From Parabacteroides sp. TM07-1AC (GTDB taxonomy: Bacteria; Bacteroidota; Bacteroidia; Bacteroidales; Tannerellaceae), in contig NZ_QUKD01000011.1 of the NCBI RefSeq assembly GCF_003480915.1, positions 88,894-152,893 on the forward strand: a DNA stretch of 64,000 nt, in the 5' to 3' direction. The notes below the pieces were generated by a model. The model was not told where the DNA came from. It made no database searches and was given only the letters and a program-made list of their open reading frames with translations. Within the stretch, counting starts at the first letter, position 1. Every line of letters starts with the position of its first letter. Below, in pieces: positions 25,149 to 34,450 of this stretch. The translations under genes were made by a program, and so were the position numbers.

Positions 25149-28100
25149 TTAGAAATTAACTTGCAAACCAAAAGTGAACGTACGGGGGGTCGGATAACGA
25201 CCATGGTCACAACCACGGCTCATAACACTGGTATCTTCACTGTCTGTACCTGCTCCGCCATTTGAGCCCAGGTCAGGATTATAGCCTTTGTACTTCGTTG
25301 CCATAAAGAGGTTTTCCATTGCTGTGTAAATACGTACATTCTGCAATTTGATCTTTTCTGTCCACATTTTCGGCAGTGTATAGCCCAGTTCCAATGTTTT
25401 CAGACGGAAGAAAGAGCCGTTTTCCAACCAACGATCGGAGATAGCCTGGTTGTTCTTGTTTTCATCGTCTGCAGTGTAACGTGGCATATCAGTATTACGG
25501 TTATCTTCACGCCACTCGTTTAATACATCTGTAGAAACGTTGGTTGTACCGTTTTGCATATAAGAAGTTCCGTAACGCATGGAGTTAAATACTTTGTTAC
25601 CAAAAGTTCCATCAAAGAACAAGCTAAGGTCAATGCCTTTATAAGCTCCGGTAAGGCTTAAACCCATATTCAATTTTGGGAACGGATTTCCACAATACTG
25701 CTGGTCGCTGGCGTTGATCTGTCCGTCACCGTTATAATCGATAAATTTAATATCGCCCGGTTTAGCCTTCGGCTGGATAATTGTACCTTCCGCATTGGTA
25801 TAGTTGCGGATTTCTTCTTCACTCTGGAAAATTCCGTCTGTTTTGATCAGGTAGAATGACCCGATAGGCTTACCTTCCTTAGCCCAGGTAATTGTACCTC
25901 CGCCATTTGGGTTGAAACCTGAAATTTCCTGTTTTGTAACAGTTTGGATCTCTTTCAGGTTATTTTTGATGTGAGAAAGGTTCAGACCTACTGAATAATA
26001 GAATTCGCCTACTGTGTTACGGTGGTTTAATGAAAGTTCAAAACCTTTATTTTCAAGTAAAGCTGCGTTCATAACGGGTGCGCTGCTCATACCACCGCTG
26101 GGTGCTTGATTAACACTCATCAACAGGCCATCTGTTTTCTGAATAAAGTAATCGGCAGTTACACTAAAACGGCTGTTCAGGAATGATGCATCCACACCGA
26201 TATTGGTTGTCTTTGTTTTTTCCCAGGTTGTTTCCGGCGGAGTTACCCATTCTGAATTAGTGATTTGGCCTACCCACCAGTTTCCTCCTTGTACATAGTT
26301 GAAGCCGTCTTTAATAGTACTTTGTGTCTGATATTCGTCGATACCGTTTATGTTACCTAAAACACCGTAGCTGGCACGTAGCTTTAATTCGTTTACAGTA
26401 TTCTTTGCTGACTCGAAGAACGGTTCGTTCATGATATTCCAGCCTACTGATGCCGATGGGAAAGTACCGTAACGGTGACCGTCGACAAAACGGGAAGAAC
26501 CATCCCGGCGAATAGAGGCTGAAATTATGTAACGTGAATCGTAGCTATACATTGCACGGGCGAATAAAGAAACCAATGTACTGGTTGTTTGACTACCACC
26601 GGCTGTACTGGAACTTGCCAAACCGGCTCCAATCACTCTGATTCCGTCAGGCATACCGGTACGTTTTGCATTGAAACCACGGGAGTTATCTTTTTGAGCA
26701 GAGTAACCTAACAATCCGGAGACAGTATGTTTTCCGAATGTATTATCGTAATGCAATGTATTTTCAAGTAGCCATCTGTCACCCCATGTAGTACCTTCTG
26801 CTAAACTGTTATCCATGTTTTTGCTGGAAGAACTGAAATAATATGGTTCAATGAAGTCATAGCTTCTTCGTGTTGTTTTGTCTATACCGACATTAAATTT
26901 ATATTTCAGGCCTTTCAATCCTAAGTCGACTTCAGCGAAAGCATTGACCAACAGGTCTATACCATGTTTTTGACGATCGTAAGCTTCTACATAACCGACT
27001 GGGTTGTCAATCTGGCGTGCCCAAGCTGGAACAGTACCCCAATGCCCTCTATAATCCTGATTGCTTTCGTTGGTGCCGTCATCATATACCGACATAACCG
27101 GAACCGCACGTAATGCAGAGTTAAAGCTGATATCGTCATAATCCTGATCCCATATTTTCATCATGATCGTGCTACCTACACGAAGGTGGTTGTTGAAGAA
27201 TGAGAAGTCATTTTTAGCACGTAAGTTCCAGGCTTCATAACCGGTAGTCTTTACGATACCTTCCTGATTCAAGTAACTGGCAGAAACATTGAACGTAGAT
27301 GTTTTGTTACCGCCTGAGATATTCATTGATACTTTGTTTACAGCAGCCGTGCGATATAATTCATCCTGCCAGTCAGTTCCTTTTCCGTTCCAACCGGTAA
27401 GTAACGGCTGGTCTTGTGCTATGTTATTCAATTTGCAGTAATCGCGGAATTGATTTCCGTCGAGTACATCTATTTTGCGCATCATTTTCTGTACACCGGT
27501 ATAAGCATTTACATCTACGCGGGTCGGCATTTCCTTGTGTCCGCCTTTTGTCGTGATCAATACAACACCGTTTGCAGCACGTGAACCGTAAATAGCAGCT
27601 GCAGATGCGTCTTTCAATACATCGATTGACTGGATGTCGGATGGTTCTACCATATTGATATCACCATATACACCGTCAATTACATATAATGGAGAAGATT
27701 TGCTCAAAGAATTGACACCGCGGATATTGATGTTCATTCCTTCACCCGGTTGACCATTCGCGGCGGAAACTGTTACACCTGCAATACGTCCCTGTAATGC
27801 GGAAGAGGCATTACGTGCCAAACCTGCCTGTAACTCTTTTCCTGAAACAGAGGCTACAGCACCTGTTAAATCTTTTTTCTTTACTGTACCGTAACCGATA
27901 ACTACAACTTCATCCAGTTGTTCGCCTTCTGCCATTGTAACATTAATGACATTCTGGTTGTTAACAGCTACAGTAGAAGCTTGCATACCGACAAAAGAGA
28001 ATTCAAGAACTTGCCCAGGGGACACACTGATAGAGTAGTTACCATCAATATCGGTTGTTGTACCTTGTGTGGTTCCTTTAATAACAACTGTTGCTCCGAT

Positions 28101-28214
28101 GACCGGATTGTTCTCCGAGTCTTTTACCGTACCTTTTACGGTCATTGCTTGTTGTGCCCAACTTGAGAGTGTGAAAGCACCTAGCAATAATGAGAAAGCT
28201 AGTTTTCTGTTCAT
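25149..28214 (-). CDS. SusC/RagA family TonB-linked outer membrane transporter
   Basis: 1021 residues. Signal peptide 1-20, carboxypeptidase-like domain at about 25-100 (VKGTVKDSENNPVIGATVVI), TonB-box region (LDEVVVIGYGTVKKKDLTGA), plug with NINIRGVNSLSKSSPLYVID and VLKDASAAAIYGSRAANGVV, and barrel ending GLQVNF. There is no STN domain, so it is a transporter rather than a FecR-linked receptor. It is first in a minus-strand operon with SusD, sulfotransferase, GH130 and phosphatase-family genes. A canonical promoter lies at 28256-28287. The AraC-type regulator at 29840 is a candidate controller. Confidence 0.95.
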   Translation of the reverse strand: MNRKLAFSLLLGAFTLSSWAQQAMTVKGTVKDSENNPVIGATVVIKGTTQGTTTDIDGNYSISVSPGQVLEFSFVGMQASTVAVNNQNVINVTMAEGEQLDEVVVIGYGTVKKKDLTGAVASVSGKELQAGLARNASSALQGRIAGVTVSAANGQPGEGMNINIRGVNSLSKSSPLYVIDGVYGDINMVEPSDIQSIDVLKDASAAAIYGSRAANGVVLITTKGGHKEMPTRVDVNAYTGVQKMMRKIDVLDGNQFRDYCKLNNIAQDQPLLTGWNGKGTDWQDELYRTAAVNKVSMNISGGNKTSTFNVSASYLNQEGIVKTTGYEAWNLRAKNDFSFFNNHLRVGSTIMMKIWDQDYDDISFNSALRAVPVMSVYDDGTNESNQDYRGHWGTVPAWARQIDNPVGYVEAYDRQKHGIDLLVNAFAEVDLGLKGLKYKFNVGIDKTTRRSYDFIEPYYFSSSSKNMDNSLAEGTTWGDRWLLENTLHYDNTFGKHTVSGLLGYSAQKDNSRGFNAKRTGMPDGIRVIGAGLASSSTAGGSQTTSTLVSLFARAMYSYDSRYIISASIRRDGSSRFVDGHRYGTFPSASVGWNIMNEPFFESAKNTVNELKLRASYGVLGNINGIDEYQTQSTIKDGFNYVQGGNWWVGQITNSEWVTPPETTWEKTKTTNIGVDASFLNSRFSVTADYFIQKTDGLLMSVNQAPSGGMSSAPVMNAALLENKGFELSLNHRNTVGEFYYSVGLNLSHIKNNLKEIQTVTKQEISGFNPNGGGTITWAKEGKPIGSFYLIKTDGIFQSEEEIRNYTNAEGTIIQPKAKPGDIKFIDYNGDGQINASDQQYCGNPFPKLNMGLSLTGAYKGIDLSLFFDGTFGNKVFNSMRYGTSYMQNGTTNVSTDVLNEWREDNRNTDMPRYTADDENKNNQAISDRWLENGSFFRLKTLELGYTLPKMWTEKIKLQNVRIYTAMENLFMATKYKGYNPDLGSNGGAGTDSEDTSVMSRGCDHGRYPTPRTFTFGLQVNF

Positions 28215-28741
28215 AATGTTTGTTTAAAGATTAATTTGTGTATTTTCATCTGATGCAAAGGTAAGGTGTCGGAGGAGGGGAAATCAAGTAGAATTTTTGC
28301 GACATATAATGAATCTTGATCAATTATTGAGAGGTATACAAGCTCTATAGAGAGTCTTTTTCGTCGAAAATAGTATGATAATATTTCATCAGAGGGGGCG
28401 ATTGAAGTGAGTGGAATGTCAAAATCTTATTAGTTTGTGATAAATTTGTATTGTGTTTTATAACATGTGTTAATTTTGGGCACTTTGTGATGGAAGACTT
28501 TCTCATTGATTATCATTCCCATTTACAAAAATAGAATTGTCAAAATGATATTAGTGTAGCATGAAATTGGAATTAGTATACCGTGTAAATAGAATTACCT
28601 CTGCGGGTAATGTTTTTTAACGTATCAAATGGATAGAAATATTGTTTGACTGATGAAACTTTGTCAAAAATGAAATCTCCCCATTTGATATATGCATATC
28701 AGATGAGGAGGCTGAATTCTGTTAACAGATTAATAATTCTG
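28215..28741. other. 527-bp intergenic region upstream of SusC
   Basis: No gene found. The part next to SusC holds its promoter (28256-28287). The rest is AT-rich, with a small inverted repeat ATTACC...GGTAAT at 28593-28610. No tRNA, IS end or clear terminator for the 28742 gene is visible. It could contain regulator binding sites or a small RNA, but I see no supporting structure. Confidence 0.6.
28256..28287 (-). promoter_or_regulatory. Promoter of the SusC operon
   Basis: On the minus strand TTG (28287-28285), a 21-bp spacer and TACCTTTG (28263-28256) form an almost perfect Bacteroidetes sigma-ABfr promoter, about 42 bp before the ATG at 28214. Confidence 0.8.
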
Positions 28742-29776
28742 TTATTTGACTAATTGGAATGTTGCTAAAACTGCTTTATGGTCGGTTGGCCAGATTCCTG
28801 CCGGAAGAATGATCGGATCGGCTGTTTCTTCTGTAACACGTTCTCCGCGAAGGATATCCCCCTTAGGTCCGATAATCGTTACATCTGTCAGACTCAACCC
28901 GTTGTGAGGTGTATACATAATGAAGTCGATACGATCCCGATCGTCCGCTTCAGGTGACCAGACCAGTTTTTTCAATGCGATATCCGGACAGTCTGCCGGA
29001 CAGGTAAATCCCGGATGGGTAACCGGATCGGGATATTTTTCGCGATAAGAATCTTTGAAGCCGGCTTTTTCGAGCATAACGGATACATCCCAGGGAACGA
29101 CAAGACCGTAATGGTCACGCATATCTTTGGTCGCTTCTGTCCAGTCCAGGTGTGAAGGCTCATTAAAATCGCCTCCAAGAATAACAATACGTCCGGCAGC
29201 TTTGTCTTTTTCTGCTTCATTTACAAAGCGGGCAATAGCGTCATCTCTGACGGATGCACGATTCAGGATCAATAAAGAATCCAGGTTGCTGACCGGTTCT
29301 ATTTTATCCCAGTTATTACCGTCGTATCCGCGGGCATCATAATAAGCACAGTTACGATAATCAAGGTGTGCTGTGTAAACGGCAAATTCCTGATTACCTT
29401 TCTTTGTGACTAAACGGTAGATGCTGCCTCTGTCATCATTTAAAGGGTAAACCGTACTACTGTCGCTAATCGGATAGCGGCTTAATAAACCGGAATCTTC
29501 CGTATAGAAAGAATAATAAGTTTGTCCGCGTTTCTTCAGGGCTTCAACGATTCTGTCACAAAAGCGGGTATTGTGATAGTTTCTGACTTCGCTCAACGTC
29601 ACAAAGTCTGCGTCGCTGCGGACAATTTCATCGGCTACTGCATCAAACCCATTTTCTACTACGGTCCCTTCCTGCCAGATATTAAATTGGAGGACTTTGA
29701 ATGTTTCAGTTTTCTGACAAGCAGAACAACTGATGATAATTAACAACAATAGTGTTGTAAATAACCCATTTTTCAT
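28742..29776 (-). CDS. Endonuclease/exonuclease/phosphatase-family lipoprotein
   Basis: 344 residues. A Cys-rich lipobox region (IISCSAC, Cys17/Cys20) predicts a lipoprotein. Motifs are FKVLQFNIWQEG, VTLSEVRNY (metal-binding Glu), YTAHLDYRNC, ILGGDFNEPSHLDW and PTDHKAVLATF, the phosphodiesterase superfamily shared with the 19470 product, though the two are only distantly similar. The insertion YYDARGYDGNNWDKI resembles secreted phosphohydrolases of this superfamily in Bacteroidetes. It lies upstream of the SusC operon, separated by 527 bp, and 63 bp downstream of the AraC gene on the same strand. Substrate is unknown. Confidence 0.85.
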   Translation of the reverse strand: MKNGLFTTLLLLIIISCSACQKTETFKVLQFNIWQEGTVVENGFDAVADEIVRSDADFVTLSEVRNYHNTRFCDRIVEALKKRGQTYYSFYTEDSGLLSRYPISDSSTVYPLNDDRGSIYRLVTKKGNQEFAVYTAHLDYRNCAYYDARGYDGNNWDKIEPVSNLDSLLILNRASVRDDAIARFVNEAEKDKAAGRIVILGGDFNEPSHLDWTEATKDMRDHYGLVVPWDVSVMLEKAGFKDSYREKYPDPVTHPGFTCPADCPDIALKKLVWSPEADDRDRIDFIMYTPHNGLSLTDVTIIGPKGDILRGERVTEETADPIILPAGIWPTDHKAVLATFQLVK

Positions 29777-29839
29777 GATAGCTGTGTTTTTTATGAGATT
29801 TTTTTAGTCCTGCGAAATTAGCCAATTTTTTAAGCGGAA

Positions 29840-30727
29840 CTAAACAATCACCTTCTTTTTTCTATAGTTCTCTCTGAACTCTGTCGGCGGCATTCCTTTT
29901 TTCTTTTTGAATATACGATTAAAATTTGACAGGTTATTGAAGCCGCATGCGTATCCGATCTCTGCGACCGATTGCGGTGAATCGATAAGAGCCCGGATGG
30001 CAAATCCCAGGCGTATATCTGTCAGGAAATCGACAAAGCTTTTGGAAGTACGTTGTTTGATATACCGGCAGAAAGAAGGTTCACTCATATTGATCAGTTC
30101 AGCTACATCAGACAGGCGTACTTGTTTGTCATAGTTTTTATTCAGGTAGTCGATTACTTTTCGAATACGTAAATCTTCATCATGAGCTCTTTCCTGACGA
30201 ATGAAAGAATGACTGGCCAGTTCCCGGATATCTTCCGATAAAGACAATTCATGCAAAATCATAAGCAGTTTCATGACTGAGTAGAAACCATCTGTCTCGC
30301 AGGTGATGGTTTTCAGTAACGGACGTACTTTGTCTATAGCCTGTGTGCCGAAAGCAACCCCTTTCTGAGCACGTTCGAAGAGGGTTTTTATACTTTGAAA
30401 CTGGTTCCTTTCCAACAGCTCTTCCGGAAGGGACGAGCGGTGGAACTGGATGGTTATTTCATGGATAGCTTGTGATTTGCATTCGTGATTGACCCAGGCA
30501 TGTTCCAATGTCGGGTTAGTTACTAATACTAGTTCGTCGTCACTGATCGTTTCAACGGAGTCTCCTACAATACGTTGGGCTCCTTTCGCATGTTCAATAA
30601 AATTCAATTCATATTCAGGATGTACATGAATGGGAAAATTGAATGTTGATTTAAGGCGCTCTATTACGATGAAACAGTCTTTCGAAGATAACGGAGATAC
30701 TTCTTTAAATAATTCGGTTCCAATCAT
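29840..30727 (-). CDS. AraC family transcriptional regulator
   Basis: 295 residues from ATG 30727. N-terminal cupin-like ligand domain (about 10-110; FPIHVHPEYELNFIEHAKG) and a C-terminal AraC double HTH (about 195-290) with VRLSDVAELINMSEPSFCRY and SVAEIGYACGFNNLSNFNRIFKK split across the two helices sets. It resembles sugar-responsive AraC regulators with the HxHxxxE-type cupin. A TTG 33 bp upstream overlaps the -7 box and is rejected as start. It is divergent from the SDR dehydrogenase gene and lies upstream of the phosphatase-family and SusC operon genes, all plausible targets. Confidence 0.92.
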   Translation of the reverse strand: MIGTELFKEVSPLSSKDCFIVIERLKSTFNFPIHVHPEYELNFIEHAKGAQRIVGDSVETISDDELVLVTNPTLEHAWVNHECKSQAIHEITIQFHRSSLPEELLERNQFQSIKTLFERAQKGVAFGTQAIDKVRPLLKTITCETDGFYSVMKLLMILHELSLSEDIRELASHSFIRQERAHDEDLRIRKVIDYLNKNYDKQVRLSDVAELINMSEPSFCRYIKQRTSKSFVDFLTDIRLGFAIRALIDSPQSVAEIGYACGFNNLSNFNRIFKKKKGMPPTEFRENYRKKKVIV

Positions 30728-30747
30728 ACTTTTTATATTTCTGTTTG

Positions 30748-30755
30748 CAAATATA
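30748..30755 (-). promoter_or_regulatory. -7 box for AraC gene
   Basis: Reads TATATTTG on the minus strand, 20 bp before the ATG at 30727. Together with the plus-strand box at 30807 it marks a divergent promoter region between the regulator and the SDR gene. Confidence 0.5.
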
Positions 30756-30806
30756 ATCAAAGTTTTTATTTATTCCTGTTACAACAGTTTTACAAGAGTC
30801 TTTTGT

Positions 30807-30814
30807 TATCTTTG
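30807..30814 (+). promoter_or_regulatory. -7 box for SDR gene
   Basis: TATCTTTG fits TAnnTTTG and lies 28 bp before the ATG at 30843. Confidence 0.5.
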
Positions 30815-30842
30815 CGGCAGATAATCAGACACAAAACAGAGT

Positions 30843-31586
30843 ATGGACGGTAAGAGAGTATTTGTCACGGGTGGTGCTAAGGGTATTGGTGCTGCTATTG
30901 TTACTGCATTTTGTAATGTGGGAGCGCGGGTCGCTTTTTGTGATACGGATGAGAAGGCAGCCTTGCGTCTTTGTGATTTATTGCCTACTTTTGTTCAGTA
31001 TTTTCAAACCGATGCCAGTGATTCGGTAGCTCTTCAAGAAGTTATCAACAGACTTATCAACATGTGGGGAGATGTGGATGTGATTGTTAACAATGTGGGG
31101 ATCAGTGAGTTTTCCCCATTGGTCGATACAAGTATTGAACAGTTCGACAGGATACTATCAACAAACCTGCGGCCGGTGTTTATAACTTCACGTGCACTGG
31201 CTATTCACCGGAACAATGAGGAAGGAAAGAAACGTTACGGACGGATCATCAATATTGCTTCTTCCCGTTATCTGCAGAGTGAACCGGGCTCGGAGGGATA
31301 TGCCGCTTCCAAAGGTGGAATTGTTTCCCTGACGCATGCCTTGGCGCTTTCGTTCAGTGATTATAATATTACAGTAAACTGTATCAGTCCCGGTTGGATA
31401 CAAAACGAAGACTACCGTTTGTTGAAACCGACCGACCACAAACAACATCCTTCCGGCCGTGTAGGCCGTCCTTCCGACATTGCAAGCGCCTGTCTTTTCC
31501 TGGCTGCCCCTGAAAATGATTTCATCAACGGGCAGAACATCGTTATCGACGGGGGAATGACAAAAAAGATGATCTACGAAGAATAA
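30843..31586 (+). CDS. Short-chain dehydrogenase/reductase (SDR)
   Basis: 247 residues, classical SDR. The cofactor motif is TGGAKGIG (9-16), followed by CDTD at about 33-36, where the acidic residue favours NAD over NADP. VNNVG replaces the usual NNAG, the catalytic Ser is in NIASS (140/141), and YAASK supplies Tyr153 and Lys157. The C-terminal FINGQNIVIDGGMT is typical. It acts on an unknown alcohol or sugar in the cytoplasm. It is divergent from the AraC regulator, which may control it. It ends 1 bp before the stop of the convergent gene at 31588. Confidence 0.92.
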   Translation: MDGKRVFVTGGAKGIGAAIVTAFCNVGARVAFCDTDEKAALRLCDLLPTFVQYFQTDASDSVALQEVINRLINMWGDVDVIVNNVGISEFSPLVDTSIEQFDRILSTNLRPVFITSRALAIHRNNEEGKKRYGRIINIASSRYLQSEPGSEGYAASKGGIVSLTHALALSFSDYNITVNCISPGWIQNEDYRLLKPTDHKQHPSGRVGRPSDIASACLFLAAPENDFINGQNIVIDGGMTKKMIYEE

Positions 31587-31587
31587 A

Positions 31588-32424
31588 TCAATTGAACCCG
31601 ATTCTTATATTTTTGTTTTTTAATGCAGGGTAGATGAGGAACTGGGGATCCATCCGCTTGTTCCACGGATTGTATTCGAAGTTTACACCGATACCGATGC
31701 CGATATCATCTTTCACTTTGAATTCGAAAGCACCACCTACGCTCGTATGATTATAAAACGGATTCAGCAACATTTGCGGATTGTTTCGTTCTTTTTTCTC
31801 GTAAAAGGTATATTGTGCCCAACTTCTGAGAGTCAGCCAATCGGTTGCCTCATAACTGGCAGTCGCATTGAATCCCCCCATAAAGTCGGGGCTGGGATTG
31901 AATGGTGTGAAATAGCGTCCGGCAAAGGCTCCTCCTGTCAATGTCCAGCGATCCTGCTGCCATACCAACGATGAACTGATCTGGGTCAGACCTCCTGCAC
32001 CGGGCCAGGTATATTGTTCACCGACTGTCAGCACACCGGTGGTCTCGCTGATTGGAGTGAATGAAAACTCCTGGAAATCGAATGCCATCGGCGATACACG
32101 CCGTATCATCGGAGCAAACACATTAAAGAAAGGACGGTAAGCAAGAGACAACACTTGCATATCCATCGGACGCTCGTCCTGGATTTGAGGAAAATCGGGG
32201 GTGAACTCCCTGAGTTTCTTCTCCAATTCGGTGAGTCTGGAAGGAGTATAAGTTTTGTAAGAGTACTCCGGAATATTGAAATCGAGCGTTCTAAACTTAG
32301 GGACGGCTGTAATTTTCCCTTCACGATTCAAAACAAAGTCAAATACTGACTGCGCATGCCCGTACGATACACACGTCAATAGTGCTATTATTATAAAATA
32401 TCCCCGCTTCATACACAACATCAT
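31588..32424 (-). CDS. Exported protein of unknown function, probable outer membrane barrel
   Basis: 278 residues, or 274 if it starts at the fifth codon (MKRGYF), which gives a cleaner signal peptide ending YGHA. The mature part starts QSVFDFVLNREGKITAVPKF and has amphipathic strands (WQQDRWTLTGGAFAGRYF, WLTLRSWAQYTFYEKKE, IGIGIGVNFEYNPWNKRM) ending IRIGFN, consistent with a small outer membrane barrel. I do not recognise the family. It converges with the SDR gene with one base between the stops and no visible terminator. Confidence 0.72.
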   Translation of the reverse strand: MMLCMKRGYFIIIALLTCVSYGHAQSVFDFVLNREGKITAVPKFRTLDFNIPEYSYKTYTPSRLTELEKKLREFTPDFPQIQDERPMDMQVLSLAYRPFFNVFAPMIRRVSPMAFDFQEFSFTPISETTGVLTVGEQYTWPGAGGLTQISSSLVWQQDRWTLTGGAFAGRYFTPFNPSPDFMGGFNATASYEATDWLTLRSWAQYTFYEKKERNNPQMLLNPFYNHTSVGGAFEFKVKDDIGIGIGVNFEYNPWNKRMDPQFLIYPALKNKNIRIGFN

Positions 32425-32604
32425 TTTATTGTCGCTAAGATAGATTATTTGCTTAAAATAAGCTATTTATTCTTCTTGATTTTACTTAAAATAGTGGAAA
32501 ATGGCTTATATTTAAGTCTTGTAAAAAATATTTTCAAAATTCTCTGTCTGCTTGCAACATTGGAAGGACCATTTTCATCATAGAGATAGAGAGTAATATT
32601 ACCT

Positions 32605-33153
32605 ATGGACGAACAACTGTTAATTGCCGGATGCAAACGCGGGGAGTCATGGGCTCGTAAGGAGTTATACGAGCTGTATGCTCCTGCCATGATGAGTGTG
32701 TGCATGCGATATGTCAATAACAGGGAAACAGCCCGCGACTTGTTGCAGGATGGTTTTATCAAGATATTCACAAAAATAGGGAGCTATGCGGGAAGCGGTG
32801 CGTTTCCCGGTTGGGTTCGCAGGGTGTTCGTCACAACAGCTCTTGAATATCTGAGAAAAAATGATGCGATCCGGTTAAGTGTTAATTTCGATGACTGCGG
32901 GGAGCTGGCGGATGAGGTGGATGTATCGGCTTTAGAACGTTTGTCAGCCGATGACCTGCACGCTTGTATTGCCCGTTTGCCAAATGGTTATCGGACGGTA
33001 TTCAACCTCTATGCTATAGAAGGATATTCTCATAGTGAAATAGCAGAAATGCTGCATATAAGTGAAGTAACCTCGCGGACGCAGTTTATTCGGGCGCGGA
33101 AAGTGTTACAGAAAAGTGTTCAATCATTAATCAAGCATGAAAATGCGCAGTGA
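32605..33153 (+). CDS. ECF RNA polymerase sigma factor
   Basis: 182 residues. Region 2 is ELYELYAPAMMSVCMRYVNN with RDLLQDGFIKIFTKIGSY; region 4 is LPNGYRTVFNLYAIEGYSHS followed by EIAEMLHISEVTSRTQFIRA. The acidic linker DDCGELADEVDVSALERL joins them. Its 3' end overlaps the next gene by 17 bp, so the two products are translationally coupled, and the partner has a cytoplasmic N-terminus plus a transmembrane helix that could act as anti-sigma. No FecR is present. Confidence 0.93.
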   Translation: MDEQLLIAGCKRGESWARKELYELYAPAMMSVCMRYVNNRETARDLLQDGFIKIFTKIGSYAGSGAFPGWVRRVFVTTALEYLRKNDAIRLSVNFDDCGELADEVDVSALERLSADDLHACIARLPNGYRTVFNLYAIEGYSHSEIAEMLHISEVTSRTQFIRARKVLQKSVQSLIKHENAQ

Positions 33154-34411
33154 TACGGATCATAGGGAACAATTGGATGATTTCAGCGAATTCATGAAGC
33201 GGAAACTGGAAGACCACCGGTTACCTGTGGATGACTTTTGCTGGGAAGAAATCGAGCCTCGTATGAAGCCCCGCAGACAGACATGGCTGTGGTGGGCGGG
33301 AAGTTCTGTGGCTGCCGCTGTTATTGCAATCTTGTTTTTGTTTTCGCCTTTTCGGGCAGGAGAAGCTCCCGATGGAGGTCCGGAATTACCGGTGGCTGTC
33401 ACTTATGATGAAGAGGAGGTACATCCGGCAACTCCGCAAGATGATACGGAAAAAACAGTTTTACCAGTGGAGCGACCTGTTCCGGCGAAGAAACTAATTG
33501 CTGCCGTTATTCCGGAGAAGTCCCCTCAGATGCAGGAAAAAGAGATACCGGAAGTATCTGAAGGTACTGAGGATATGGTGAATGCAGCAGATGTTGTGAA
33601 TACAGAAGAACCGGAAAAAACAGTTCAGCCGGCTGAAGACAGAAAGAAAGCGGCTTCCCCGGATTTGTACAGCTATAAGTCGGAAAAACACGCATATTCT
33701 TCTGCCGGTAAGAATAAGAAAGTGGCAGGAAAATGGTCTGTAAATGCCGGATTCGGAACCGGAGGGCATGTCTCGTTAGGCTTGGGGACTGATTATGATA
33801 TGGTGCAGGATCCTAGTAATAATGTCTCTGACGGAGGTATAATTTACTCTTCACCAGCCCGGCCTGCTGCACTTAATGCTTCAGGGGTATTATCTCCTTC
33901 AGAATATAGTAATGTGGATGTGGCGCTTCCTTTATCTTTCGGACTGACGATTCGCCGGGATTTTAACCGGTATATTGGTTTGGAAACCGGACTGGTATAT
34001 ACTTATCTGGCTTCTAATCTGTCCAAATGGGATGAGGTTCAGTATAAGTCGCATCTGGAACTTCATTATCTGGGTATCCCGGTCAATCTGGTGGTATCTC
34101 TTTGGCAAAATTCACGCTGGAAAATCTATCTGACAGGTGGTGTCATGATGGAAAAAGGGTTGAGGGCGAAACAGACGGAGTCACGTTTTTGGCAGATGGA
34201 GATGAATAACCTGGTAGACAAAAGAGGCATAAGCGGTTTGCAGTGGTCGTTGAATGTTTCTGCCGGTGTTTCCTATCGTTTTTACAAGGATTGGAATTTT
34301 TATTTCGAACCACGTATTTCCCATTACTTTGATAATGATCAGCCGGTGAGTATCCGCACGGAACATTCTGTGATTGTCGGACTCGGTGCCGGTGTCCGTT
34401 TTGATTTTTAA
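33137..34411 (+). CDS. Putative transmembrane sigma regulator fused to a beta-barrel-like domain
   Basis: 424 residues. Residues 1-57 are charged (FMKRKLEDHRLPVDDFCWEE), about 56-75 form a transmembrane helix (WLWWAGSSVAAAVIAILFLF), about 76-200 are a Pro/Glu/Lys-rich low-complexity region, and about 200-424 have outer-membrane-barrel-like strands (WSVNAGFGTGGHVSLGLGTD, RYIGLETGLVYTYLASNL) ending GLGAGVRFDF. The gene overlaps the ECF sigma gene by 17 bp. The N-terminus resembles an anti-sigma segment. An inner-membrane helix and a barrel in one chain would span the envelope; alternatively the helix is an uncleaved signal. Start ATG 33137 or 33143. Confidence 0.75.
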   Translation: MKMRSDTDHREQLDDFSEFMKRKLEDHRLPVDDFCWEEIEPRMKPRRQTWLWWAGSSVAAAVIAILFLFSPFRAGEAPDGGPELPVAVTYDEEEVHPATPQDDTEKTVLPVERPVPAKKLIAAVIPEKSPQMQEKEIPEVSEGTEDMVNAADVVNTEEPEKTVQPAEDRKKAASPDLYSYKSEKHAYSSAGKNKKVAGKWSVNAGFGTGGHVSLGLGTDYDMVQDPSNNVSDGGIIYSSPARPAALNASGVLSPSEYSNVDVALPLSFGLTIRRDFNRYIGLETGLVYTYLASNLSKWDEVQYKSHLELHYLGIPVNLVVSLWQNSRWKIYLTGGVMMEKGLRAKQTESRFWQMEMNNLVDKRGISGLQWSLNVSAGVSYRFYKDWNFYFEPRISHYFDNDQPVSIRTEHSVIVGLGAGVRFDF

Positions 34412-34450
34412 ATAAAAAATTAGCATATTAATCCTCTAAATTTATTGAAT

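Noticed and set aside
28215..28741. Small gene or tRNA in the 527-bp gap
   Set aside because: No cloverleaf and no open frame with a plausible start or similarity was seen.
32541..32550. CTGTCT before the ECF sigma at 32605 as a third copy of the ECF promoter motif
   Set aside because: The GTAGGGGT block is missing at the required 13-14 nt upstream.
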